Source: Stratiolaelaps scimitus
Lineage: Eukaryota; Arthropoda; Arachnida; Mesostigmata; Laelapidae
DNA length: 64,000 nt
Direction: 5' to 3'
Assembly (NCBI GenBank): GCA_019614645.1
Contig: JABWDB010000001.1
Span: forward strand, 27,149,501 to 27,213,500
In this document: one piece after another, positions 1 through 10,060 of the stretch
How the letters are laid out: every line of letters starts with the position of its first letter
Position numbering within the stretch: the stretch's first letter is position 1
Position numbers and translations under genes: made by a program
Notes under the pieces: generated by a model
Told to the model about the DNA's origin: nothing
The model's input: the letters and a program-made list of their open reading frames with translations, nothing else
The model's database searches: none

Positions 1-108
1 ATGTACTGCTATATTGCAGAGATTGATCCATTTACTTATTTTTACTTGTACTTGGCCATTTTAGCTTTGCACTATATTATTGTACTCGATACGGCGCTCA
101 AATATATA

Positions 109-332
109 CAATGGTGTGCATAAGCTTAACGCACCCCTACGTTTCAACAAATCGATACAAAGAATACACATTTGAGGCATTTATTCTGCATCAGATTAAT
201 GTACGCGTCAAATAACATACACGCCACAAAGAACAGCGCATATGACGGCGCATACAGCTTGCTACAATGAAATGTGTCATTTTTCGGGTGTGCAAAAGGA
301 TAACGCACCCTCAGTTATCGAGTGCTCTCGCT
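109..332 (+). repeat. Left terminal inverted repeat of the first Tc1 element
   Basis: Inverted match to 1458-1681 with scattered substitutions and small indels. It carries the outer box (109-138) and the inner box (285-313); both share a GTGTGCA(A/T)AA...TAACGCACCC core. Confidence 0.9.
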
Positions 333-359
333 CACTTAATTCTCGTTTTCTTGTGCTAA

Positions 360-1413
360 TCAGTACCGTGTGGACCAGCCCTTGCTAATTATAACGTCAA
401 AGACTCGGTTTAGCATACTATCAACAAGATTTAGCAGGATCTTGTCACCGACACCTCCCCAGGCCTCCAACAACGCCTCTCGTGATGCTTCCACGGATGT
501 ATACTGTCGATTCGACGCATATACTCGTCGGACAAGAATGCCCCAGAGGTTCTCCATCGGGTTGAAATCAGGAGAACATGCTGGCCACTCTAGAGTTTCA
601 ATGTCATGCCGTCCTAACCACGCACCTGTGCTAGCGCTGACGTGAATTAAAGCGTTATCTTGTTAGAAAACAATTGGCAGTCGGTGAAATCTGCTACTAA
701 ATGGTAGTAGCTTGTTGGTCAACATCTGCTGATAGTCCTCGCTATTCATTCGAGATGAGATGAAAGCGAATCCAAGTTTGCCAAGCTCCCCAACCCATAA
801 AGCACGCTCCGCCGAACATGTGCTTGGAGAAGTACCGCGACTTTTTACGTACATCATACCAGTAACCGTTAAATCCATCTAGCCCATCCAAATTTAACTT
901 CTTCTCGTCACTGAAGACGATTTGAAACAACATAGTACCTTTTAGATAGATATGCGCCCTCAGGATACTATTTAAAACCGTTGCCCCAATATTCATCAAT
1001 GTCTAGTCTCCGTCCATATTGTTGCGGGCGAAGTTTAGTTGGGCAGTCATGTGGCGTTGTTGAAGACGAGGTCTTGTTTTCATTTGCGCCCGTATGATAT
1101 GCGGATAACGCTTAATTGTCTTTAAAACGGTTGACTTATGAACGTGAATGTTTAACCCTTGCCCGATTGCTTCACAACTTATGATCGAATTCGAGGTCAA
1201 TCGACAGATATGCATAGCAGTTCGCTGGCTGTACTTTCGTAGACATCCTTTAGACTTATCAGTACCGTACGTCGACGGACTGCTTAAATAATTTTGCACC
1301 ACGTGACGATTTCTGCCAATTTCTCTGCCAATTGCAGCCTGGGTGTTTCCTGCTCGGTATAAAGTAGTAATATCTGCTTTCTCTGCATCAGTAAGGCTCG
1401 AAGCGTGTCCCAT
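360..1413 (-). pseudogene. Tc1-family transposase (DD34E), disrupted
   Basis: The product would bind the element's inverted repeats and catalyse excision and insertion. The start at 1413 opens an N-terminal helix-turn-helix region (LTDAEKADITTLYRAGNTQ..., 1413-1003). The catalytic triad is visible: first Asp in FSDEK (907-909), second Asp in QDNA (657-659), Glu in PMENLWG (552-554). There are 34 residues between the second Asp and the Glu, so this is DD34E. Defects: an in-frame TAG at 1003-1005; a frameshift near 790-800, after which the frame continues as GKLGFAFISSRMNSEDYQ; and a TAA at 663-665 where QQDNA would have its first Gln, so CAA to TAA. About 85-90 bp just before FSDEK (roughly 925-1010) have no counterpart in the usual Tc1 layout and look like a diverged duplication of 1062-1140. 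Clearly a pseudogene. Confidence 0.92.
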
Positions 1414-1457
1414 GACTGCAGTACAGCTTGAATGCTCAACACAAACTGAATGAATTC

Positions 1458-1681
1458 AGCGAGAACACTCGATAACTGAGGGTACGTTATCCTTTTGCAC
1501 ACCCTAAAAATGACACATTTCATTGTAGCAAGCTGTATGCGCCGTCATATGCGCTGTTCTTTGTGGTGTGTATATTATTTGACATGTACAGTAATGTGAT
1601 ACAGAATAAATGCCTCAACTGTGTATTCTTTGTATCGATATTTTTAAATATAGGGGTGCGTTAAGCTTATGCACACCACTG
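1458..1681 (-). repeat. Right terminal inverted repeat of the first Tc1 element
   Basis: Inverted counterpart of 109-332. The inner box is at about 1477-1506 and the outer box at about 1652-1681. TA follows at 1682-1683. Confidence 0.9.
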
Positions 1682-1683
1682 TA

Positions 1684-2759
1684 TATACAGACAAATGAAC
1701 TTAGGCACTGTCAACTGGACTCAAACAAACCTATAAACTGTATACATTACTGCTGGAGTTTGCTAAAGGACGCTTCGTGTAACTGACGCCGATGGCGTAA
1801 AATTCCAGCAGAAGACCCTTAGACCAAATTTAGGGCCGCAAGTCCGAAGGGTTCGTGCGACTTGGACTTCGAAATACGTTTCCAGGACACAGAGGGCACA
1901 AGCTTTTGGTGGTCAATGCTTGAAATATTTGAGCCTGAAGCCTTTTTGCCGATTCTGTTTTTCCGCCAGCACCCTTTATTCCAATCCATTTTAGGACCTT
2001 AAGAAAGCGACATCAGACTTTGACTAATTCCGCCTATCGTGAGCACGCGCTTGCTATTTTGTTACTGGAGTAATCATGTGTTGGGGATAAGCACCACGTT
2101 GACAACAGTAAGTAGTAGGTATAATAGAATTCTATAAAATAACCTACGAGTCGTGAGCTATACATCCTATGGTCGTCATTAGGCACACGAGTACAAGATT
2201 GCTATAAGTTAGCACTTTCAAATAGGAATTAGACATGTCAGGATGGGACGTTTACGGGTCCCAAAAAGAATAAAAGATATAGCGAAGGAACTACCAAAGT
2301 AGGAGTATTGCCTTATCCTGGAAGGAACGCATGCGCGGTAGTACTCTATCGTGGTGATGCCCAGATATTACCATTATTATTTCTTTGTATTTAATAGAAG
2401 GCTCCTGGAATGACCTTTACACACGTTTCCCTGGTAGTTATTGTCAACTCAACTCATCGAGAAAACCACAAGGTAGCCAATATCAGGGCACTTTCTCCTA
2501 CAAAATGCTAATATATGGCATGTTATTTGTAATATATGGCATGCAGGTAATGTATGTGAAAATTTTCAGTAACTAGAAGTATTCGGGGCTCGAATGAATC
2601 ACGTCAGCTAGTGTAAAATTGCAGAAATAATGACAAATTTAAGTCGTGCCTGTACGTTGAGTGCAACAACTTTTGAACGATATATACGGTTCTAACTCGA
2701 CAAGGGCTTCGCACACGTTTGCCAGTACGTTCAACACCATATACACGATACGATAGTTT
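1684..2759. other. No gene recognised
   Basis: Unremarkable AT-rich sequence without a recognisable coding frame. The 14-mer taatatatggcatg occurs twice about 22 bp apart near 2509 and 2530; this may be a small local duplication. Confidence 0.5.
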
Positions 2760-3180
2760 CCAGGAGGACTTTGACTCACGGCAGGAATGACTGCACACCC
2801 ATTGAGTCCGACGAAGCGTAATCAGTTCAAGGACGTAATCAGAGTGATTTCGGAGCTTCCTCTGGCTGAGACCTTCTCTGCCGATCATGAACTCGTTCTT
2901 TTTGCAGGCTTCCCCTTTCCTCCGACCGATCCCCGCCCACACGAGACCACCTCGTACTTCGACTGCTGCCGCATTGAGAGTTCCCACTTCGGCAGCTTTC
3001 GAAAGACTTCCTGGACCGCGTTTCCGTTATCGGGAGCAAGCCGCCTTCACGCGGGGCCACACGGGCACTCGAGCATCGTTCTCTCCTTTCACATCGAGAA
3101 GAAACGCAGGGAAAAGAAGAAAATATAGATTACGCTTTGGCCACACAAACTCACAACGACTGCGACCGGGGAGGTATTCG
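2760..3180. other. GC-richer block, open in several frames, unassigned
   Basis: Richer in G+C than its flanks, and open for about 300 bases in two plus frames (2787-3128, 2887-3183) and two minus frames (2604-2987, 2839-3060). No frame shows a recognisable domain. Several frames being open together is what GC-rich non-coding DNA gives, though an exon cannot be excluded. Confidence 0.3.
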
Positions 3181-3861
3181 TGAATAGTTCGTCTAGGGTA
3201 GTTCGACTACTACACTGCTGCTGCTATTGATATTACTACCGATGTGTTGATTCATTGCTTTTGACTGCCTCGGGGAGGAGGGCTAACGTCGTTCGAAAAG
3301 GCCTGCTGTCGCAATGCCTCAGCAAACCGACTCCAGCAGAATGCCAGCAGTAAGTCAGAACACAATGAGGGCCCGATATGAAACTCAGAGAGGAATCATC
3401 CAAGAACACTACATGACATCATAATCGTAGCACTAGGTCATCCTCAATAAATTTTATGGACACTTTTAGTTTTAGTGCACGAACGTGAACAAACACAAGT
3501 TGGCCATCCCAAACGAACGTTTGCCGCAGACGGGTTTCCGCGACTGTACACAGCAAAGTCCATGCGGTATACTGTCATTACCTGATGACATCGTTTAATA
3601 GCTTCAGTACATCATACTTAAGACGTAAGATTCTGACAAAGACGGTATTATTTGTCCATGATATAGCTACGCTGAAAAACGTGCATTTTTTACACAGAAA
3701 TATATGAGGAGTTCGTTAACGTAAAACTGTCTGCTCAAATTATTCTCAAAATAGAGTACCAGCAATTTTGTTGACATTGGCCCGGTTTTCCTCTCACTGT
3801 TCTCGTCGTACCTCGAATGACCTTTGTACCTCCTCAAGTAGAGACCAAGCTTAGCAGAACA
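3181..3861. other. No gene recognised; flank of the LINE insertion
   Basis: Nothing recognisable. This is the target DNA into which the LINE at 3878 inserted. Confidence 0.5.
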
Positions 3862-3877
3862 AATTGATATGCAAGTG
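3862..3877 (+). repeat. Left target-site duplication of the LINE
   Basis: The 16-mer aattgatatgcaagtg recurs exactly at 5577-5592. The two copies bracket a segment that begins inside an RT domain and ends in an A/T-rich tail, as expected from target-primed reverse transcription. Confidence 0.92.
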
Positions 3878-5425
3878 CATAAGCTTCCCAACCGCAAAGC
3901 GTGCGGGCCCGATGGGATCTACAACGAACACATCAAAGCAGCCATGGAATTCACGCCCTGCTGGACCAGGCTGTTCAATGCCTGCCTGAATACGGGTAGA
4001 ATTCCCGAAGCCTGGCGAGAGTGTTCAATGGTGGTAATTCCGAAGGGTAAGAGAGACCAGAACGATCCGAAATCCAGGAGAGAGATTGCAAAAAAGAGCT
4101 GTATATATAAGCTTCTATCGAGCATTCTGGCAAGACGCCTGTCCTTCTACCTCGAAAATCGTGATGCTCTTCCACATGAACAACACGGATTTCGGGCCGG
4201 CAGGTCAACAATGACAGCATGTAGGATACTGGTCGACGACGTCAAGAAAACCCTGGCTCGTCCGAAGCAGTTCCTCTACGCAATATTTGTACACTTCAAA
4301 GCCGCGTTTGATTCGGGTTCCAGAACGATAGTTCTTTCAAAGCTGGCGTGTCACGGGGTGCCGCTTAACATACTAGGTCTGCTGAAGGATATCCTACAGA
4401 AGAATTCTGTCATCATTGATGATGGAGTCATAGAGAGACACGGGGTTGAACAGACGACTGGGTTTGCCCAAGGGGACAACCTAAGTCCGTTACTCTTCTC
4501 ACTCCTCATCAGCGATCTTCCTACGCGTGTCAAGCAACGGCACTCTTCTGTCAACCTCATCCTGTATGCAGATGACCTCGTAATGTACTGTACGAGTAGA
4601 TTTCACCTCCAGCAGGCACTAGCACCTTTGAATACCTATGTCGCTGACACCGGCCTTCAAATTAACAAGGCTAAAACAGTTGCAATGAAGTTCCGAAAAG
4701 GGGGGAGGCTTAGCGGAAACGACTCGTTCCGACTGGACGGTGAGCGGCTGGAAATAGTTAACTCGTTCACATACCTCGGTCTAACAATAACAACAACAGG
4801 CAAATCATTCGCTTTGCATGTTGAAGACCGAGCTAGAAAAGCGACGATTGCGACGACCTCGATTGAACGACCGCAAAAGCTATCAATCGACACTGCTCTG
4901 AAATTGTTTAATTTGAAGATCACGCCCATAGCTACATACGGGATTCAAATCGTCTGGGATAAGCTCGCCTCCAGGGACCTGGCCACGATCGACAGAGTCA
5001 AACCAGCGTTCTTAAAGTCAGTACTCGGTCTGCACGCCACGGCACAAAACCGGCTTGTCTATTTGCTGCTCGACACGCCATCGTTTGTTGAAGAAGTCCG
5101 CCAGTCGTTCAACCTCCCAGAAACAGATAGTTACCGCATCTTTATAGATGGCCATAAAGCGAAGAAGAGAGAGGTGGACCCGTCGTTCTTCGCGACCCCA
5201 GCCATGACTGATGGCAATTGGAAGCTTAGTAATCGAAGCAATAGGCACCATGTTACCAGGTTCGCGGTTCACGGATTTCACCATATAGTCTGCGAAACAC
5301 AGGGGTTTCATGAACCTGATGATAATTGCGTTTGTAAATTCAGTAGTGAAAAATGTGAGAGATATCACGCAGGAAAATGCGAAGAAATTAGGTCAATTAG
5401 TCATCTTTTAAATATAAATGCCTAA
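3869..5425 (+). pseudogene. LINE reverse transcriptase, 5'-truncated, lost catalytic Asp
   Basis: The family copies its own RNA into DNA at a nicked target. The 518-residue frame is uninterrupted. RT landmarks: KACGPDGI (10-17), GFRAGRST (107-114), motif A region FVHFKAAFDS (140-149), FAQGDNLSP (199-207), motif C YADD (233-236). A probable C-terminal zinc-binding cluster follows: C487, C489, C496, H500, C504. In motif A the position expected to be the first metal-binding Asp is His142 (CAC, 4292-4294), so the enzyme should be dead. The ATG at 3869 and the first three codons lie in the target-site duplication, not in the element, so this start is accidental. The endonuclease and everything N-terminal to RT are missing. 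The clade is not resolved from sequence alone. The frame lacks stops, which suggests a recent insertion. Confidence 0.9.
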
Positions 5426-5576
5426 TCAAGTCGTAGAATTAAATATACATCGATCAATACAATCAAAAAAAAATGCTCCTAGAATTTCACTTGAAACCTT
5501 ACACATCGGAAACTGACTTGTATATTGTACACACCGTTGTAATTACTTGAACTGAGTGAAAATAAATAAGAATAAT
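3878..5576 (+). mobile_element. Non-LTR retrotransposon (LINE), 5'-truncated copy
   Basis: A 1699-bp insertion bounded by perfect 16-bp direct repeats at 3862-3877 and 5577-5592. It contains the RT frame and about 150 bp of 3' untranslated sequence ending in aaataaataagaataat, a short A/T-rich repeat tail rather than pure poly(A). The truncation falls just at the start of the RT domain. It has no promoter of its own, and its motif A is mutated, so it is a dead-on-arrival copy. Confidence 0.92.
5426..5576 (+). other. LINE 3' untranslated region and A/T tail
   Basis: Lies between the RT stop codon and the right target duplication. It has an A9 run near 5465 and ends in a simple A/T repeat, which is the expected place for partner recognition by the RT. 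Confidence 0.75.
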
Positions 5577-5592
5577 AATTGATATGCAAGTG
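5577..5592 (+). repeat. Right target-site duplication of the LINE
   Basis: Exact copy of 3862-3877. The first two bases could equally belong to the A/T tail, so the duplication is 14-16 bp. Confidence 0.92.
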
Positions 5593-6750
5593 GTGTCAGC
5601 ACAAAGCACGCCGAAGATCAAGGTCCCGTTTGATGTAGAAAGCGTTTGGCCTTGTCGTTCTGCTTTGTCTCTACGCTCTTGCTGATAGAAGATCTTAACA
5701 TAACGGACTGCAAACGTGCTCCTCTCAGGGCACTCTTATCAAATCTCGAGATGCCGAAAGCAGTACCGTAGATGTCAGATATGTTGGCTGAGTGTCAGCT
5801 CCGAAAATTTACTTTAGAGCCCGATATACTAGACATCGGTCGCACCGGGCTGGGCGATAGAAAAAAAACAACTTCAAGAGTACTTTAAGAAATCAAACTG
5901 CATTCCTAGATGTGTCAAAGTTGCGACAAATTCTCATTGACATATCACTCTACAGAACACCCAATATTACCTCTTTGGCCAGCCTCGTCCAAGAACGAAA
6001 ATTATATGATTATGCCGTACATTCTTCCCATGTATATTGTAACGCTGATCCGATCGCTCGTCTCCTCTTTTCTTTTACTTCGTAATGTGCGGGATATCAG
6101 ATCTAAGGAATAAATAAATAAGAAGGTTCCCAATAGGAGGTACAAAACAGTAACCTGTTTGTACCCTTTTATTTGCCCTGATTAGACGCTCTCGAGCTTG
6201 GACGCGAAGCCGAATACCTTCTCAACCCAACATCTAATCGGCGTCCGCCGGACACCAACGCTCCGCGGATTACACAACAGGGAATTTAGTTGTTAGCAGC
6301 CGACGTAGCAGCAAAGCTGATTGTAATGAGAGGAAGGCCGTCCGTGTTGGCGTAACATAATGGGCTACCTCATGCTTCTCCGATTGGTGAATCCAAGGCC
6401 CTGGCAAGTTGTCCTCGATATCCTGATGGTGTAATACGAAGGCTTTCGAATCAGTGCCTCGGATGAAATGTTGTGTGAAAATAATCGAATAAGTGGTCCT
6501 GGTACACAAGCTTCGTTTTTCCTTACCGTGTAGCTAACGCAAGGTGTTTCCTGCCATGCTGATGTACGAAGATTATGGTACGTGTCTGGCGTCGGTGACT
6601 GACGTTCTCATCCGTTTAAGGGCACAACAGTGAATGTTTCAAATCTCCGTTCAGTTCGCCAGAATACGTCGTTGCGAATAAGGGACGAAACAATGCAGAG
6701 ACTACCCTTTAACACATGACTACATGACTGAACCTTCAAAGAAATGGTAT
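5593..6750. other. No gene recognised
   Basis: Mixed-composition sequence with only short, unrelated open frames. No repeat or motif stands out. Confidence 0.5.
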
Positions 6751-7128
6751 TCACATCAGTGATTCTATAGAACGGAGTCCATAGATTGAATGGTGTTCTT
6801 TTTGCTTTAGCCCAGGAGGAGAATCAGCCCTGCCCCTCGTGGAGAGGCACATCTGTCGCAGGAAGAGGTTTACGAGCATCAACCCTCCCATCGTGCCTCC
6901 CACTACAGTCACACGAAAATGGCCATCGATTCCCGAAAAACCCACCGTTATCATATGACAGACGGAGCACTCGCAGACCTTGTTGAATCTGCCTGGTCGT
7001 CGCTGTTTGCTCTGATAGCGGCTAGCAGCCCTTAACACCTGGCAAAAACGCCGGCAACGTTTGCCAGCTTCTTGTGATTGACGCCCCTTGGTACGCCTTC
7101 GACGCGCGCTCTGTCCTCGTGCACTCAA
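6751..7128 (-). other. Basic open frame downstream of the membrane ORF, unassigned
   Basis: A 125-residue minus-strand frame with a very basic N-terminus (SARRRRTKGR) and a hydrophobic stretch near residues 70-95 (VTVVGGTMGGLMLVNLFL). It starts 4 bases past the end of the frame at 7133-7363 but in another phase, so the two could be one gene joined by splicing or broken by a frameshift. No family is recognised and chance is quite possible. Confidence 0.15.
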
Positions 7129-7132
7129 GAAG

Positions 7133-7363
7133 TCAGCCGACCCGAGTTGCCACTGCGTTTGTTGGTAACCGCGTGGACTGGATAGAGACAGCTAAAAGCG
7201 AGCGGGCCTTCCTCGTATCAAACATTGGAATATTTCCTCGGTTTGTGCTGCTGAGAAAAATGGCTAGAGGCAACAGTATAACAAAGGCAACGGTGAGAAA
7301 AAGCGACCCAACCGCGATATAGTAACACGCTGCCGGAACAATCCGCGTGTCCTTATACTTCAA
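7133..7363 (-). CDS. Possible exon with a transmembrane segment, unknown protein
   Basis: A 76-residue minus-strand frame from an ATG at 7363. Residues about 10-38 (VPAACYYIAVGSLFLTVAFV and on) form a long, clean hydrophobic helix ending in SSTNRG, which looks like a membrane anchor with a polar exit. A possible splice acceptor (tgttccggcag) sits just before the hydrophobic part, so the real reading might begin there. The GC content is above that of the flanks. No family is recognised, and no convincing donor or partner exon was found. It could be a fortuitous ORF. Confidence 0.25.
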   Translation of the reverse strand: MKYKDTRIVPAACYYIAVGSLFLTVAFVILLPLAIFLSSTNRGNIPMFDTRKARSLLAVSIQSTRLPTNAVATRVG

Positions 7364-7842
7364 ATGGCGTAAAGAAGGATGGCCTCATAGCGTGAATAGC
7401 AATGTAGCAATGCGAAGATTTTTCACGTCACCTCTTTTTGTTTGGAGTGCTCTTCGGCACTGGCATACGAAGCCTTCGACGGGTTTTGACCAAAAGGACG
7501 ACTCTTGAACGGCGAAATTGTCGAATTTCGAATCAGAGAATAAACGGATAACCTAAGTAGATACATAGAGCAAAATACCATAAGTGAGGACGAATGGACT
7601 CCATAATTGGACCTGGAATGATCAATAGATAGCACTGGATTCTAAAACAAAACGGATAAGCGACATCTGGCACTATGAACCTAGGTAAAAAAAAAGTCCA
7701 TATTCAAGTCAAGTAACAGATCTGACAGGGTTGCAATAGCAGCTGGTCTATAATGTAGATACCGGTGAACGGCGACTGGTCTGTTGCTCATTCAATCCTT
7801 GATGTGAGATATATTTATAATCGCTAATTAACGAATCAGCTG

Positions 7843-7886
<44 letters not shown>

Positions 7887-7989
7887 TACATAAACGCCTG
7901 TGCTTGCATCGAACGTCATCATCCTCGTGCAATACTCAGCTCTTCGCGACCGAAATAGTTCGAGCCCGGTCCCAGAAGTCATTTTTGGT
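7364..7989. other. No gene; microsatellite near the end
   Basis: Nothing recognisable until the (TA)n(GA)n array at 7842-7887. Confidence 0.5.
7842..7887. repeat. Compound (TA)14(GA)9 microsatellite
   Basis: An alternating TA run passes directly into a GA run. Confidence 0.95.
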
Positions 7990-8086
7990 ATACATCTTTA
8001 TTGAGTTACAATGTTCGCCACTTCGCAGGGCTTAAACCTGCGCCCTCCAGCTTTTACAACTAAGGACTTACTCATAGAAGCCACCG
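7990..8086 (-). mobile_element. tRNA-derived SINE head, family 1
   Basis: On the minus strand it begins GGTGGCTTCTATGAG and contains a tRNA-like T-arm with paired arms GCAGG and CCTGC around a TTTAAGC loop (8025-8041), which corresponds to the RNA polymerase III B box. It aligns along its length with 37753-37840, including the GCTGTAAGAG-like middle, so both belong to one tRNA-derived repeat family. It is degenerate and not a functional tRNA. Confidence 0.6.
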
Positions 8087-9399
8087 TGTGACCTTGTGGC
8101 AAAATGAAGTTGTAACGCGTAGGAGGCTGTTATACCGACGGCGTGTCGCACACAACCAAAATCAGCGGACGATCCGCCGTAAACATGATAAGGCAGTGGT
8201 TGCAGGGACTTAGCACTGACGAATATTTGACCTTTTAAGAGAGACCCACTTGGAGGAGACAGCCGATTCGGCTGTCCCTTGAACAACCTTAACAAAGCCT
8301 TTATCCAGCCTTGGTCTAAAAACCGGATGCAAATTTTTGTAGCCCTCTATATCGGCTTATCTCGAGGAACCGTAGCTAACTAAATGTGAAGAAAGAGTAT
8401 CGCTCCATTCGTGGAAGGCTGCAGGCCGTTATCTACGAGGAAACTGTCTATTATGTCTAGTATACGAGAACATCGCAACTGCCAGCTTGTACCAGCCGGT
8501 GCAAAAAATAAAACTTGACATCATGTGTCGAATGCGTTCCATTAGCGCGACGAAGTGCGTTGCGCGAAGCCGTCACGCCCTCCGTCTCTCGCCTACAGGC
8601 ACTTACTTATGCGGCTCAAGCTTGTCATTCTGTAGGCTGTCTACTTGGCTTTGGTTGAGGCTCACTTCTTTCGCACACCGTAATCAGGTAGCATGCACCG
8701 CAGAGTTGGTTCTCCTTTTGACATCATGAGCGTTAGGAAGATAACCGGAAATGAGCTAGAAACGTCGAAAGGCAAATGTATCAAATTTACCCAACGAGCT
8801 ATATGTATTGTCTATCTCAGTCCATGAGTCCACCGGCTTAGAGATACCTCTTGGCATCTTCCATGGTGTCGAAACTATTTACTTAAAATGAGCAGGTCAA
8901 GACCCTGAATCTATTAAATTGAACTTATCACTGGACTTGCTGAGAAGTGAGTGCTTTCTAAAGTCTTCGAAGACGGCAGCACTCAAGTGTAATCCTAAGT
9001 GCATTGCCCTATTTAAATAGCCTTGATCAACTGAGACATATGATACAGAATATATTCAGCGTTAATATTTTTTTTACCCAAACTCCAGAAATGAAAATCG
9101 ATCCCAACGATAGAACGATGCTCATGGACAGGAAGTCGTCACCGACTTCTACTAATTGATTGTCGCTAGTAATCTATTTATGTATTATGTATTATAATTA
9201 CATTCAAGTTATTGTGTTGCCTACTTTTTGTTGACATTGCAAACTTAGCATTGATCCTTGCAATAAATAATCATTATAGATCGTCATCTGTGCAATACCA
9301 ATTGAGAAGAAGAGAGCAAAACATATTACTACAGCAACGGTCAATACCGGCGGTTGCAAGTGATTATTATTGACTACTTCGCGGGCGACACTCAACAGT
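8087..9399. other. No gene recognised
   Basis: Only short frames; no recognisable domain or repeat. Confidence 0.5.
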
Positions 9400-10060
9400 C
9401 ACCTTACAACGAGTATAAATGGCAAATGGCATTACTTTGTAGATGGATGGCAAATTCTAATAAATATCGTATATGTGGAGAACGCCTTCAACAGAACCCC
9501 GTGGAAGAATGCCCTAAGTGCGCCGAAGAAAGATAAAACCCCTCCTTACATGATACGTATAATCGCCGGTTAAGTAAAAAAGGGTCGATTATCTTTGAGG
9601 GCTAGACGTACCAGATGACAGCGAGAATAGCACACGATTATATCCTAGGGACGTTACGAATATCTGCTTCCCTAGTAGAAGAAGGACGTATGAAGGTAAC
9701 ATAAGAACGACCCAATCAGGACTAAGGGCAAAGCATGGCACGATGCGATGACTGGATGGCAGCAAGTTTGGGAAGCCCTTCCAAATGGTGAACAAGGAGC
9801 CAGAACCCGAGATGCGATACCGCTAATCCGTGACTGGATCGACCGACCTGGAGATGGGGAGCCCTTATACTTCCTCACACAATTCATCACAGGGAACAGG
9901 CATTTTTAGTCCTAATGTCGGAAAGGCTCCGTCACACATATGTATATACTGCGAACAAGGGCTGGAAAATGGTCCACAAAAGTCGTTCGCGGGCTCCGGG
10001 GCACGGGGAAAGTTCAGGAAAAGTAAGTCTGACGTACATAATGTAGGGAACAGTGGTTAA
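9400..10060 (+). pseudogene. R1-clade-like LINE remnant (RT motif A and C-terminal part)
   Basis: Two blocks of an R1-type pol survive in order. Block 1 (9463-9573) reads VENAFNRTPWKNAL then KTPPYMIRIIAG, which matches the R1/LOA-type motif A and the helix after it; the Asp two residues before the Glu is a Tyr (TAT, 9472-9474). Block 2 (9757-9909) reads WQQVWEALPNG and later IPLIRDWIDRPGDGEP and YFLTQFITGNRHF, then after a +1 shift at about 9908 VGKAPSHICIYCEQGLEN. This is the conserved C-terminal part of R1-like pol, up to the CxxC of its zinc knuckle (9941-9952). Motifs B and C between them are missing or scrambled. Several stops and indels make this an old relic. No target duplication was found. 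Confidence 0.82.

Larger units (their letters stand above)
109..1681 (-). mobile_element. Tc1/mariner transposon, IR/DR type, inactive
   Basis: A 1573-bp DNA transposon moved by cut-and-paste. The ends are inverted copies of a CA(A/G)TGGTGTGCATAAGC start, bordered by TA at 107-108 and 1682-1683, the usual Tc1/mariner target duplication. The inverted repeats are long (~224 bp). Each contains an outer and an inner copy of a related box: outer left 109-138, inner left 285-313, inner right about 1477-1506, outer right about 1652-1681. This is the IR/DR arrangement known from some Tc1 elements, where the transposase binds both boxes. The only gene lies on the minus strand and is broken, so this copy cannot move by itself. 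The ends are similar enough that it may still be mobilisable by an intact relative; that is inference. Confidence 0.93.

Noticed and set aside
2604..3183. A gene in the block open in four frames.
   Set aside because: Frames are open on both strands together, which high G+C explains; no domain in any frame.
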